Shown: positions 30,735 through 42,895 of the stretch, piece after piece
Layout of the letters: each line of letters starts with the position of its first letter
Numbering within the stretch: position 1 is the first letter of the stretch
DNA from: Schistocerca nitens
Lineage: Eukaryota > Arthropoda > Insecta > Orthoptera > Acrididae
Direction of reading: 5' to 3'
DNA: 64,000 nt
Assembly: GCF_023898315.1 (NCBI RefSeq)
Contig: NC_064621.1
Location: 132,926,521-132,990,520, forward strand
The notes under the pieces: model-generated
What the model saw: only the letters and a program-made list of their open reading frames with translations
What the model was told of the DNA's origin: nothing
Databases searched by the model: none
Program-made: the position numbers and the translations under genes

Positions 30735-30975
30735 CCAGAATGAGATTTTCACTCTGCAACGGAATGTGCGCTGATATGAAACTTCATGGAAGATTAGAAC
30801 TGTGTGCCGGACCGAGACTCGAACTCTGGACCTGGGTACTGGCAGAAGTAAAGCTGTAACGACGGGGCGTGAGTCGTGCTTGGGTGGCTCAGATGGTAGA
30901 GCACTTGCCCTCGAAAGGCAAAGGTCCCGAGTTCGAGTCTCGGTCCGGCACACAGTTTTAATCTACCAGGAAGTT
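30735..30975 (+). mobile_element. SINE-B copy, 14-bp TSD
   Basis: Both inverted ends are present (AACTTCATGGAAGATTAGAA on the left, and its inverse near the right end). The core has TGGCTCAGATGGTAGAGCAC and GGTCCCGAGTTCGAGTCTCG. The duplication TCAGCAGCATAATT lies at 30721..30734 and 30976..30989. Confidence 0.87.
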
Positions 30976-30989
30976 TCAGCAGCATAATT

Positions 30990-31479
30990 ACTAGTTGGAT
31001 GAACAAGTCGATTGCATTGTACTATGTTAATGTTACTCGTTATGTGGTAGTGTGAAATCAACAGCAAGCTGTTGCATAGAGCCAACCTTCAGGACAGAAA
31101 CTGGTACTTTTATGGTCTGAACGTGAGTATCGGTATCCCAGTGAGAAACCGATGTCTCGTCATCTCCACCATTCAATGTATGTCCGCAGAAATATTCCTC
31201 ACACATGCTGATTGTTCTCCTCTTTAGAATGTAAAAAGCTCTGTCAAACAGAGACGCCAATTTACACAGTAGGCGTGCAAAAATAATGATGGAGTCGCGC
31301 ATCGCGACATCAGCTGTATTTTTCCTGCCGAACTCTGAAACGATGACATTTGGGCAGTAACACAATGTTGTAACACTCTTGCTAACTGATCAGACACATA
31401 GCTATTTCTGTGAACAGCCATTCAGCGTAGTGTCAAACAGAAACTCGAGATATAACTTTGAAGCAAAGGCAACGTGTGA
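30990..31479. other. Unassigned stretch
   Basis: No gene, RNA or repeat is recognised. A 110-codon minus frame (31033..31365) has no family resemblance. Confidence 0.35.
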
Positions 31480-31935
31480 TGTAAAGCTGCGGCGACCAAC
31501 TGCCGGCGTGGAGTGACCACGTGCTCGCCGTGTTCGCGCGACCACCACAAAGCAGGTGGATCGGACGCCGCCCTGGGCTGAGCACCCTCACTGCGGTCTC
31601 TGTGGCAGCGCGCGGGCGCAAAACGCGTACAAGGGCTGGCGGTGGGCGCTGGATGACTCTGGAGTTTTTTGCGGTGTCGGCGCCTGCTGCGGTCACGGGG
31701 ACGGGAAAGAGGGGAGGGGGGAGGGGGTGCAAGTGGCCGGTGGTCGCGATATTGGCTGCAGTTTTAATTAGCGCCGAACGCCACAGGCTCATTGAGTGGT
31801 CTGTGAGGGAGGGACGCCAGTTGCTGGCAGGCGGAACCCATCCCCTCACGGCCGCAGACGCGTGGCTCTGCACGATGCCACAAACCCAGAGGCGTGCCTG
31901 TCGACGACACCGAGGACTCTCGTGTAACCCCCAAT
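31480..31935. other. CpG-rich island
   Basis: A second strongly GC- and CpG-rich stretch in AT-rich DNA, with frames open on both strands (plus 31521..32048 in part, minus 31433..31873). It contains TTTTAATTAGCGCCGAACGC, an AT core inside GC-rich sequence similar in style to the island at 14.1 to 14.4 kb. A promoter or first exon is possible, but no gene is called. Confidence 0.35.
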
Positions 31936-32177
31936 GGACGGAATTACCAAGTAATAAAGAGAAAAAAAATTATAACTGCCGTATTTGCACCACGGAAGGG
32001 TCAAATATAAAGTACAGGTCAGTTCCGTTAATAAATTATATTTCATAGTGTTACATATATGGTACAGCAGGCATTTAAGAATAGAGCTGAATTAAATGCT
32101 GTATTCTGAGTACTGATGCGTCGGTTTAGCGGGAGCAATTGACTGAGTAGTGGAAGTGACTGGGGGACGCAAATATA

Positions 32178-33083
32178 CAGGGTGATTCAAAAAGAATACC
32201 ACAACTTTAGGAATTTAAAACTCTGCAACGACAAAAGGCAGAGCTAAGCACTATCTGTCGGCGAATTAAGGGAGCTATAAAGTTTCATTTAGTTGTACAT
32301 TTGTTCGCTTGAGGCGCTGTTGACTAGGCGTCAGCGTCAGTTGATGCTAAGATGGCGACCGCTCAACAGAAAGCTTTTTGTGTTATTGAGTACGGCAGAA
32401 GTGAATCGACGACAGTTGTTCAGCGTGCATTTCGAACGAAGTATGGTGTTAAACCTCCTGATAGGTGGTGTATTAAACGTTGGTATAAACAGTTTACAGA
32501 GAATGGGTGTTTGTACAAAGGGAAAAGTTCTGGACGGCCGAGAACGAGTGATGAAAATGTAGCACGTTAGAGAATTGGCTGTTCCCTCAGCTCGAACAAG
32601 AAGCACAACAATTCATATTTCAGCAGGATGGAGCGCCACCACATTGGCACTTATCTGTCCGTAACTACCTGAACGTCAGCTACCCGAGGCGATGGATCGG
32701 CCGTCAGGCAGCCCGTGACAGAGCACTTCATCACTGGCCTCCAAGAAGCCCTGATCTTACCCCCTGCGATTTTTTCTTATGGGGGTATGTTAAGGATATG
32801 GTGTTTCGGCCACCTCTCCCAGCCACCATTGATGATTTGAAACGAGAAATAACAGCAGCTATCCAAACTGTTACGCCTGATATGTTACAGAGAGTGTGGA
32901 ACGAGTTGGAGTATCGGGTTGATATTGCTCGAGTGTCTGGAGGGGGCCATATTGAACATCTCTGAAGTTTTTGAGTGAAAAAAAACCTTTTTAAATAAAT
33001 GATGTATAACAGAAGGTTATATTATGTTTCTTTCATTAAATACACATTTTTAAAGTTGTGGTATTCTTTTTTGAATCACCCTG
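32178..33083 (+). mobile_element. Tc1/mariner-superfamily element, internal deletion
   Basis: The element is 906 bp, flanked by TA (32176..32177 and 33084..33085). Inverted ends begin CAGGGTGATTCAAAAAGAAT and match the right end with one inserted A. It keeps the 5' and 3' parts of the transposase gene and has lost the middle. Confidence 0.92.
32352..32964 (+). pseudogene. Transposase with central deletion
   Basis: The frame starts MATAQQKAFCVIEYGRSEST and runs through an HTH region to GRPRTSDENVAR, then a stop (TAG near 32568). The C-terminal part resumes with IFQQDGAPPHWHLSVRNYL, WPPRSPDLTPCDFFLWGYVK and TPDMLQRVWNELEYRVD, and ends GGGHIEHL. The first catalytic acid is deleted. By my count 46 residues separate the remaining two aspartates, again a long spacer like that of the intact element at 20225..21770. 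Confidence 0.85.
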
Positions 33084-33451
33084 TATTTTAGTAGTTCCTA
33101 CGGGGCTCACGGCTCTTACATGAGTTTGTGCTTGACGCACACGGGGCCTGAGCTATTGTGGACCTTTCTTCTTCCCCAGGTTGCATTCCTTTCCCTGTCT
33201 TTCACCTCTGCCTCCTCCTTCCTCTCTGCCTCCTCCTTCCACTCTCTTGTGTCCTTGTTCATGTCGACCTGGCTATCCTCCTGGTTTCCTGCTATAACTT
33301 AGGATTTTGTTCCTTTTGTTGTTTTCTTCATCTTTGCTTTTAAGCGTTCTTGGTTCCCCTTTCCGAATCAATCCCTCAAAGGGGCTGCCACCCATTGGAC
33401 ATCCAAATGGGGGATAACACCTTACTTAGAGTCTTCGGGGTGTGGCCTTAT

Positions 33452-33642
33452 AAAATGTTCAAATGTGTGTGAATTCCTGAGGGACCAAACTGCTTACCTC
33501 AACGGTCCCTAGCCTTGCACTTAAACTAACTTCTGCTAAGAAGATCATAACCACCCATGCCCGAGGGAAGACGAACCTCCGACGGAAGGGGCCGCGCAGT
33601 CCGTGATATGACGGCTCAAACCGTGCGGCTACGCCGCGCAGC
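33452..33642 (-). mobile_element. SINE-C, 11-bp TSD
   Basis: It has the same structure as the copy at 22480: AAATGTGTGTGAATTCCTG at the left, and the antisense tRNA-like head with GCCCGAGGGAAGACGAACCT. The duplication TGTGGCCTTAT is at 33441..33451 and 33643..33653. It is inserted in the 5' region of the I/Jockey-type LINE. Confidence 0.87.
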
Positions 33643-36600
33643 TGTGGCCTTATCGCCTCTTCCATCTTTTCCTTGACACTGCTGTTCTCAAACACCGTAT
33701 GGCAGCACAGTAACCAGTCCGTTCTGTGAGGTCGTCATGTACCCTTTTCGTCGAGCCCCCTGAAAATACACGGATCACACTTCTGATAACTGAGTTGCTA
33801 CCTCCCTGTGTGTGTCACTAGTCATTCTGGATCATCGGAACTCCCAGAAATAACCTTGCTAGATGGGCCTTGTTATGTTTGGATGGCTCCCGTAGGCGAG
33901 TCTCCAATCAGAATGAGTGGTATCAGGGTGGACGTTTTCAGTATCAAAAGTATGAAGCTCCAAATAACTGGCCGTTCTTCTGCATCCATCTCTTCAGTTA
34001 AGAACATATCGTTAGTGATACTTCTTATGTCCCTGCCCCTGCGACTTTCCCTCCCCTGGAAAATCCCTGGGAGGAGGGTGACGCTCACCAGCTTAGGTTA
34101 CAACCACTTTCCCATTATGAAGTTTGTACAAGGACTGACAGGAATACTTTCATCGCCACCAAGCCCTTATTTTTCATGGAAACCATCGAAGAGTGTTCGG
34201 TGAAGTTGACTTTCTGAGTATGATGTGTCTGAGTTTGCTGTTGGTCTAAACATTTTCTGCCAGCCTGTTTGCAGCCCTCCATGTCTGTGAGCATCTTGGC
34301 GACGTCTCAATGTCGATTACTCCTCACCAGTCTTCGAATATAGTTCAGGAAATCATTTCTCAGAAGGACCTCATCCTTCCAACTGATGAGGAAGTCAGGG
34401 CCAATCTGGAATGGTAGGACATCCATTTTTTTCATAATGTTCAGAAAGATATTAAGGTCAGTCACATTCATACCAGGACCTTTATTCTGGAATTTCAGGG
34501 GGATTCCCTCCAGGAGAAGGTCAAGGTTATGGTGTATCAGTGTGACGTGAAGCTGTACATCCCACTACCCATGAAGCATTTTCAGTGTTTGCCTTTTGGG
34601 CACGTGTCTTCCTCCTGTTCATTTCAGGCTGTTCAGCAGACTCCCTACATAGCGAACGTGATCACTCACTCCATGAGGGTAACCCACGTGTTCTGCAGCC
34701 CATGTGCCATAATTGTCATGACCATCACTCTCAACACCCATTTGATTGCCAGTTTATGAGAAGGAAAAGAAGATACAGGAGTGTAATTCCCTCGATCGTT
34801 TATCCTACACTCAGACTCATTAGAAATAAGAACTGTCTTCACTCTGTGTCTATGATATCTTGTCCCACTCCTCTTCATCCCAGTCCCACGTCCTCTCCTC
34901 CCCTGTGGCTAACGTGAAATCCCCTCCAGGTGCTACCCCCCCCCCCCCCCTCCTACCTGACCAGACAAGTGTCCCACTTCTATGGTGCCTGCTGGTGACA
35001 GGGCCCCTCCCATGACACGTCCACCCCTGCCATCTACCAGATCGGAGGCATGCTGCCACAAGTCGACTATGGGATCCACGGTCTGTGTTCCCCCAATGTT
35101 CCCAATTCTCAGTTCCTGTTCTCATAGTCTGCTCTTTCTCTGGTCCCTGCCCTCTTTAACCAATGGCAAGAACAGGAAAATTTGCTGACTTCTTCTCAAT
35201 TTATATCACCCATCCTTGTTAGTGATGGATAGTAAGCTGGAGTCATGACTGGTTTAGGCATGTTCACCTCCCATTTAATGCCCACTCTATGCTTAATCAA
35301 TGGAATTGTGATGAATGCTACTGTCACCTTCCAGAGTTGAAATCCCGAATTTCCTTTTACTCCACAGCTTTTGTCATTCCCCAGGAATCTCAATTTACTG
35401 ATGCTCACTCACCAACCCTTCGTGAGATCGGTCCTTTCAATTGCAACCGGATTGGCCCTTTGAGAGCTTCCAGTGGCGTTTGCACATTGGTCCTTAGGAA
35501 CATTGTTAGTACATGGATCTCCCTCATACCACATTGGAAGAGGTTGTCATCCAGGTCTACTTGGACTCTGCGGTCATGGTTCGCAATCTCTATCTTCCTT
35601 CTGACAGGCCACCTATGCTCAATGTAATAACTGCCCTTCCTCAAGGACTTCCCTCTCCCTTCCTCCTCCTTGGGGAGGCAGTGGTTTTCTGTCTAGTCGT
35701 GGTCTCCTCATAGACTCGTCTCTGGCGAACCATGACTGTGCCTTCTGATTGATAGTTCTCCTACCTATTTTAGTGCTGCTTATGGCACTGTCTCTACCAC
35801 TGATCTCTCGTTCACTTCTCTTCCCCTTCTCCTTTCATTACACTAGTCATCAAACGTTTACCTCTGCAGTATCGACTGCTTTCAATTGATTCTCTCGTTC
35901 TGTTCCTGTCTCCCAATGGAGATGTAACGTTTCTGGGCTTTCCATTGCGCTCATTAGCCCCTGTTTACCTCCCAGGTCAACCCCTCTTTGTGTTGGATTG
36001 TATTGATGAAGTCGTCCATAACTTGGAAGATACGATTATTCGAGCCATCAGCCTTGCTGTCACCCACTCAGCAGACCCTTTTCATCTCTGACTGGTTTCA
36101 CAGTTAAGCACGGCCATTGCCATTGCCATCCATGACAGCTGTCGAGCCATGTAATGCCTTGTAAATGCCTTCCATACAGCGCCAGCAGGTGTATTGGGAA
36201 TGCTTTACCTCCTCCCTAGGTCCTTCTATCCGTTTGTCATGGGTGTGGGATATGCTCTGCATCCTCCAAGATTGCCAGTGACGATCTTTCATCTCAGACC
36301 TTGCCCTCCTAAAGGTGTTTGTATAGATGCACTGGTTCTCACAGAACACCTTACGACACATTTTGAGATGGCATCGGAATCAGCCTCCTATCCACATGCC
36401 TCGCTCCTCTGCAGACAGCAGGCTGAAGTTTTTCACTAATGTTTTACCCTTTGTCAGATGGAAACCTACAATTAACGTTTTACCGAATGGGAACATCTTC
36501 TGGCCAGCTCCTCTTCTCATGGTGCAGTCCCTGGCCTCGACCTCATCCACAGCCTTGTGCTCCAACACCTCAGTGCTCCATGAAGACAATATTCCCCTCT

Positions 36601-36813
36601 GTGTTTAACCATATTTGCCTCCAGACTTTTCCTCTCTCAGTTAAGGGGACAGTATTGTGGTTCCTACCCTTAAGCCTTATAAGCATCCATCGTCCCTAAG
36701 TAGTTAGCAGATGATCAGTCTGACCAAAGTCATATACAAGTTATTTTAATGGATGGTGGCTCTTCAGCTTCGTTGGGTCCTCGAATCTCAGGAACTTTTG
36801 TTTCCTGTCCAAT

Positions 36814-37194
36814 GTGGCTATTGGGAGGAACGGTCTCTCCTCAATCGTTTGCTTTGCTTGGAAACCACAGTTCAGCCAACTTGTCACAGTTTCCTTCGAT
36901 CTTCATAAGGTCTATGATACAACATGGTACCATCACATCTTACCTACACTCCGTAAGTGGGGTGTTTGCGGCCTCCTGATTTTATTCACCAGCCCCTATC
37001 CTACCAATCGTTCCAAGTTAAAAAAGGTGGTAGCTCTTACCATTCCACAGGGTCCCACATCAAGTGTCTTACTTTTCCTTATCACTATCAATGGACTCAT
37101 GGCCCCTGTTGGACCACTGGTCATCCCTCCAGTGCATGCAGATGATTTCTGTCTCTGGACTAGTTACCACTTGGTGACCTCTGCAGAGCAATAG
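36814..37194 (+). pseudogene. LINE reverse transcriptase core fragment
   Basis: The frame reads TVSFDLHKVYDTTWYHHILP (counterpart of FDLEKAYDTTW), then GVCGLLILFTSPYPTNRSKL, ALTIPQGPTSSVLLFLITIN (PQGSVLS block) and VHADDFCLW (catalytic Asp pair). Both aspartates survive. A degraded second copy of the last block occurs at about 37585 to 37650. Confidence 0.75.
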
Positions 37195-37584
37195 TTCCAG
37201 GGTGTCATCTGATGCACTTCTGTGTGGGCTCTTTCAAGCAAGTTTTCGGTTCTCCCCCATAAATTTCGTATGGTACATTCCTGTCACTGTACAATTATCC
37301 ATCCTGATCTAGAGGTCTACTTCAAGCACTGATCATTTGACTCTTGTGTTCTTTATCAGCCGTTAATTCAGTCCCATCTGGACTATGGTTGTCAAGTTTA
37401 TGGCTTAACTGCCTCTTCCACATTGCTCTGCTACGACCCACTCCAATACCATGATATATGTTTGGCCACTGAAGCCCTTCACAAGAACCCTGTCAACAGT
37501 CATCTGGTTGATGCTAGGAACACCCCCCCCCCACCACCACCACCACTCTCTCACCCCTGTCAGTTCCGTGGTACCAGCTCTGGC

Positions 37585-37650
37585 CACTGTTGGACCTTTG
37601 GTCATCTCTTATGTGCATGCGGATGATTTCTGATTCTGGCCTAGTTTCCC
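37585..37650 (+). repeat. Second copy of LINE ADD-box segment
   Basis: GTTGGACCTTTGGTCATC followed by GTGCATGCGGATGATTTCTG repeats the text at 37095 to 37155. The two copies are about 490 bp apart in direct orientation, pointing to a local duplication in the decayed LINE or overlap of two copies. Confidence 0.65.
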
Positions 37651-40083
37651 CTTTTCTTTTACCTCCTCCCCCTGGAGTTGTCCCCGATGTGTCACTATCA
37701 TGGTATGGTGTGGGGACAGGGTGGCAGTGCCAGCACCCCTTCGTGGCGCGTAGTGCCTCTGTGGCGCCACTTGCTCTTGCTGCCCCCCCCCCCCCCTCCC
37801 CACGATACTGTACACTCCTCCTGTTCTTTCTCTCCCTGCCGCCCTGGCGATCCTTCTGCCTCTTTGTTTGCCAGTTTTCCCTTCGCATCGATGCGACAAT
37901 GTTGTTGGTGTTGTTTCTCCCTTAGTTTCTGTCACTGTAAATCGTGGTATCGATGAACTCGCTGTTTGGTCCCCCCCCCCCCGCCCCCCCCACCCGAAAC
38001 AAACCACCCACCACCCAACTATGTTAGTAGTCATGCACATTTACTATGAAGAACTTTCCTATTGGTTCAAAACAACTAAATATCGAGTAAAGCAGCACCA
38101 AAAAGATTAATATTAAAATGATCACATAGTAAAATTGTAAAATAATCATAAAATCATCGAAAAAAGTGGTTCCCTTTTAACGAATTCTCAGGCATGCAAA
38201 GTCTTCTGTGGCGGAACAATTAATACCCATAATTCATTTAAAGTGAAATAAAATCACACTTCGAACGCACATTTCAAATATCTGTAAATTAGCTTAGATC
38301 TACCTGAAACTTCTTGAAATCCTCAAGATGGAGGAAATACAGTAAAAATAATACGAATGCTGCGTGTTCTTTAATTCCAACACCAAATACGCACTACATT
38401 TATAAATAAAGATAAATAACATCTCCCGGTAGTACGTCCAGCCTATTCACCGACTACTCAGCAAAGTAAATGGGTAGTGCCTCTAGGGGGCGTGCAGGGG
38501 CACAGTGCAAGGTGCAGTCACTGGCTGAGCACTCCGAGCACAGACTTCTCCGGCATCAGGACCACACCAGCCTGTCAGAGCAGTGGGTGCCACTATCCGC
38601 CAGTCACCTTCTCCTGCCGTCGCTCCAAATATATGCTGCCTTACCGACTGACCTCGGCCGTCTTGCTCGCTGGTAGACATAGGTGGTGCTAGCAGCGGGT
38701 TGCTACTGTCCACACTCCCCCTAGCCACAGGAAGAAAACTCCTCTAGCTTCGGCGCCACCTGGGCCAGAACTTCATATCAATATCTACAGGCAAACGTTG
38801 CTGATATATGAAAATACATGATAATGTGATACTTCTCACCTGTATAGTTCTCCTTCATTGTAACACTATATGAAACCATTCCCGTTTTTCTCGATAAAGA
38901 AATGAAAGTTACGCTCCTCGCAGACAATTGATGGATTTCCCTTGAAGTTTATAATTTCAATTTCGCCGTCTTCTCAGACACAACTAGCCAATGTCCAACA
39001 ACCGGTCCCTGAAAGGTACTTTTGACAACTACTACTTAAGGGAAAGTTGTTAATAGTACCACAGTGCAAACGCAGAGCTGAAAGCGGAAACCTTACCGGC
39101 TTGAAACTTTCTAGATGTAACATCCCTATGTGTTGGCACATCATAATCATCGCAGAATCACTAGTGGAGGCAACTATCATCCTCTCCCCATCACATCGTC
39201 TTCCACAGGAGCGAACACACTCCGCTTCTTTCCACAAAATTCTGCAGTATTAATTTTCTGTAAAAATTCTTGCGAATGCCTAAGCCGGAAAAAATTGTAA
39301 AAGTAGTATGTTCTCATATTTCTGGAATAATCTCTACCATAATAACTTTTAAATCAGATACACCTCAAAATTACATGTACCATATTACATGTTTTTAAAC
39401 TTCATAAATTAGATTTTTGTGTTAGTAAGAATAAATGTCAATACCTGAAACTAGTTTGTCCGTACTCTACGGAGCTTCCAAGATGCAGCTGTTGAAATGG
39501 TTCACGAAATTATCAAAGCATGGCGCTACCTCCAACAATCGTATCGTGCAACATTACAAATCTGCGATCTGTGGCAACTGTGAAAAATCGCTTTTGACTA
39601 TACACATACAACAATATATTGGATCCGGTGCAATTAGTTCAGCCCGTCCATGGAGGAGTAACATAGTAACGCATTAGGAAGAACAAATAACACGCTACCA
39701 TTCTTGAAAACATCAGCATCTGTCTACAAGAACCAAGTAGGAACCATAATAATGGAAGACCAAGAGAGAAGTTGAAATGAGCCTACATCCATTTCCCATT
39801 CCTTCCATTAACTCCCATGCTCCCTCATCCCTATTTGTCTGATTTGTGTGGCAAGCGTACCATTGGTGGCTCAGGAGCACAAGCTTTTCTCAAGCCAGAG
39901 TCGCACTATGATTCAGTAATGTTTTACTGCTGATTTCCGACAGCGGTTTAAAGGGAAAGTGGCAGCACTGTAAGGCATGGACCGGTAAGAGCTGGTTTGT
40001 GAAACGCTGCGCGTGGGAGTTGCAAGTACGGTCTGGTCTGCATTACCACTTTACTTTCGTTATTTTTCTCTTTCCCTGCATCG
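37651..40083. other. Unassigned stretch
   Basis: No gene is recognised. C-runs at about 37780 and 37972 and Pro-rich frames from 37640 to 38000 look low-complexity. A GC-richer patch at 38460 to 38760 has no family resemblance. The remainder is AT-rich. Confidence 0.35.
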
Positions 40084-41119
40084 TAGGGATGGGAAAAACT
40101 GACCGGTTAAAACTGATACCGGTACTTAAGTTCTGAATGACCGGTGTTTTTCTGTATTTGTTTTGTCTCAGCTACAACAGGCGTTTATATTTTTTACTAA
40201 TCATCAAGTATAAAAACCAAAATATCAAATAGCCATAGCTGCACTACTAAAATTTTTCATTTTTAAATATACTTTTTTTTCATGAGGAGTAATTTTTATT
40301 CGCATTATTGGTATTGGTTTGAAATACTGCATTAATATAGAAAATGGGAAAACTGATCAATGCTCTTTAATAACAATGCCGACAGAAACGAGCAACAAAT
40401 ACATGCCTTAAGAATTTCTACGGCATTACAGAGACAATAACTTCCGTACTGCCGTGTGTCGTGGCTCAAGGCATGTGTGTACGTGTAACGTGGAAAGTTG
40501 CTCCCACGTGGCCTGTACGTTAGTTTCTCGCTGTCGTCATCGGATGTGCGCTGTACTGCTGAATGGCACCATCCCTAGTATGGAAATATTTTTAACGAGT
40601 GACGCAGCAATGACATACAATGTTTCATTTGCTTCAAAAGATAAAGATTTGTCTGCCATTTCTATAAAATAAAAAAATGGTAGGGAATTATGGTAAAAGC
40701 AGTAAATTAAAAACTTAGCAAAAAAGTAGCTGATATGCTGCCTGTATCTACATACTATGTCTCTATATGCTTGTAGGTCTTGAAAGCGGACAAATTTACA
40801 TGAAAAACAGAGTTATTCATTGTCAGTTTGCACTCCTTAGCACTGTCTATTCGTAATCCCCTAACAGTGGTATCATCGCTGATTACAACATGATTTTTGA
40901 CCAGTGTTTCAAAATCTTAGAACAAGTAGGAGAATACTGGTAATTTTTTACTATCCAACCAATCATTACTTTTAGGGAAAAAGCAGCGAACGTTGGACGG
41001 ATTAAGCTTTCCTTTATTTGCCTGTTTAATTTAATGTTTTGATTCCACGTGTTTTGAAATTTTTCAGTATCTTTTCACTTTCTACGTTTATTACACGAAA
41101 TAATAAAAAAAATTGAAAA
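40084..41119. other. Unassigned stretch with possible MITE
   Basis: TAGGGATGG at 40084 and its inverse at 40569..40577 bracket about 490 bp, which could be a hAT-like MITE, but no matching 8-bp duplication is visible. The rest is AT-rich without recognisable features. Confidence 0.25.
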
Positions 41120-41130
41120 CTTATATTTCA

Positions 41131-41328
41131 AAACGGTTCAAATGGCTCTGAGCACTATGGGACTTAACTTCTGAGGTCATCAGTCCCCTAGAACTTAGAA
41201 CTACTTAAACCCAACTAACCTAAGGACATCACACACATCCATGCCAGAGGCAGGATTTGAACCTGCTACCGTAGCGGTCACGCGGTTCTAGACTCTAGCG
41301 CCTAGAACCGCTCGGCCACCCCGGCCGG
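41131..41328 (-). mobile_element. SINE-A, full length, 11-bp TSD
   Basis: The antisense copy runs from AAACGGTTCAAATGGCTCTG to GGCCACCCCGGCCGG. The duplication CTTATATTTCA is at 41120..41130 and 41329..41339. Confidence 0.92.
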
Positions 41329-41339
41329 CTTATATTTCA

Positions 41340-41954
41340 GAAACCGGTTTTTTAGCGCTGTTAATAGTCCGTTTAAACTAGCATGGAAAGAGATCAATAC
41401 ATATGAAAACAGTTATTTTTAGTGATAACTGCCGTCGGTACCCTACAACCATGTTCCATTTAATATTTATTCACTAGAGTCTTTGCTAATTCTTATTAAA
41501 ATGAACAACAAATGCGTATATCTAATTCTGGAATAATCAAGGCCACATAGTATGAATGAGAAATTCTTGTGCATTGAGCTGTGGTGGACTTAAAGTGTTC
41601 CCTATTCGATTCCCATGCGTTTGTATAAATCAATGTGTGACACTCGCGATGCTTTCGTAGATGGTATGGTTTATTAGCTCCTGTTATGCCAGTTGCTATA
41701 GGGAAAGACTTAAAATACTGCAAAAGACTGTAACACTGAGGCACAGCACTGCCTGGAATAATAGCTTCCTCTCACTTTAGTGAAGCCCTAGCCGCAGCCT
41801 CGTCTAGCTATGTCAAACATTACTACAAGATATTGCAATAAAAGTACCTTCAGTGTTTCCACTAATACAAAATGCACTTTGTGTCCTCTGATGATACACT
41901 GATTGTAGATTTGCTTATTCATACAACTTTTTCTTCAGTACCACGTGGGCTTTC
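41340..41954. other. Unassigned AT-rich stretch
   Basis: No gene or repeat is recognised. Confidence 0.35.
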
Positions 41955-42060
41955 TGGAGGAGTATAATCAAGCATAAAATTGGGCCGCATAGAAAGCTTT
42001 CGACAATGTTGACAGGAACACAGTCTTTGAAATTCTGAAGGTGTCAGGGATAAAATACAG

Positions 42061-42424
42061 GATCTGAAAGAATATAAACAGCTTGTAGAGAAATCAGACT
42101 GCAACTATGAGAGTCATGAACGGTAGCAGTTGTTGAGAAGAAGTGCGACAGGTTTGTAGCCACCCCTGGCGTTACTGAATTTGTATACTGAGCATATAGA
42201 GAAAAAAAAAAGAAAATTTTAAGGACTTGAAGTTCAGGGGGATCTGAAAGGTTATATACTGCTTGTAGAGAAATCAGACTGCAACTATGAGAGTCGAAGA
42301 CATGAACGGTAGCAGTTGTTGAAAAGTGCAATAGGTTTTTAGCCTATCCCTGGTGTTACTGAATCTGTATGCTGAGCATATAGCGAACAAAAAGGAAAAT
42401 TTTAAGGATTTTAAGTTCAGGGGG
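42061..42424 (+). repeat. 180-bp tandem duplication in LINE RT
   Basis: Copy 1 (42061..42240) and copy 2 (42241..42424) both begin GATCTGAAAG and share GCTTGTAGAGAAATCAGACT, the CATGAACGGTAGCAGTTGTTG block and AAGTTCAGGGGG. They differ by small indels and substitutions, so the duplication is not recent. Confidence 0.85.
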
Positions 42425-42504
42425 TTTCACAAGCTTCGACATGGTCAGGAATGGAACAGTGACCTGAAAACGCAGAATAAATTTCTTTTATTTCACACCG
42501 ATGG

Positions 42505-42836
42505 TCACAAAATTGTAAGTTCTCAGACTACCGGTATCGGTCAGCAATGGCCATCTACAGATATATAGTAAAACATCGGAATAACGCAGATACAACTAGC
42601 AGATTGTCTACAGATTAAAACAATAAAATAGACCATTATGAAAAGTATTACTGACATAAGAGCGCATTTATGCGCTTTAAATATGAAGAAGCATGCCTGT
42701 TTTATGAAAGAATGTCGTAATATACTGTCGTTTACACTAGCGACATCTGGCGGACTTCCAGCACAAACATTTTGTGGCTACTGTATGGCAGTTTGTTTTG
42801 AACAGTAGTGACTGCTGACAAGATGACTCTATGACT

Positions 42837-42895
<59 letters not shown>

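Larger units (their letters stand above)
33095..37450 (+). mobile_element. I/Jockey-type LINE, old and heavily decayed
   Basis: Plus-strand LINE sequence in order: a pyrimidine-rich 5' region (33095..33440, and beyond the SINE-C); an ORF1 with zinc-knuckle wording near 34530 to 34790 (FQCLPFGHVSSSC and CHNCHDHHSQHPFDC); endonuclease-like text near 35510 to 35720 (TTLEEVVIQVYLDSAVMV, PSPFLLLGE); and reverse transcriptase near 36750 to 37190. Many stops and frame changes break every part. A C-run of 16 or more at about 34931 lies between ORF1 and ORF2. Confidence 0.7.

Noticed and set aside
37514-38040. Gly/Arg- and Pro-rich proteins on both strands
   Set aside because: They result from C-runs and pyrimidine-rich low-complexity DNA.
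40084-40577. hAT-like MITE with TAGGGATGG ends
   Set aside because: Only 9 bases of inverted match and no 8-bp duplication; not enough to call.
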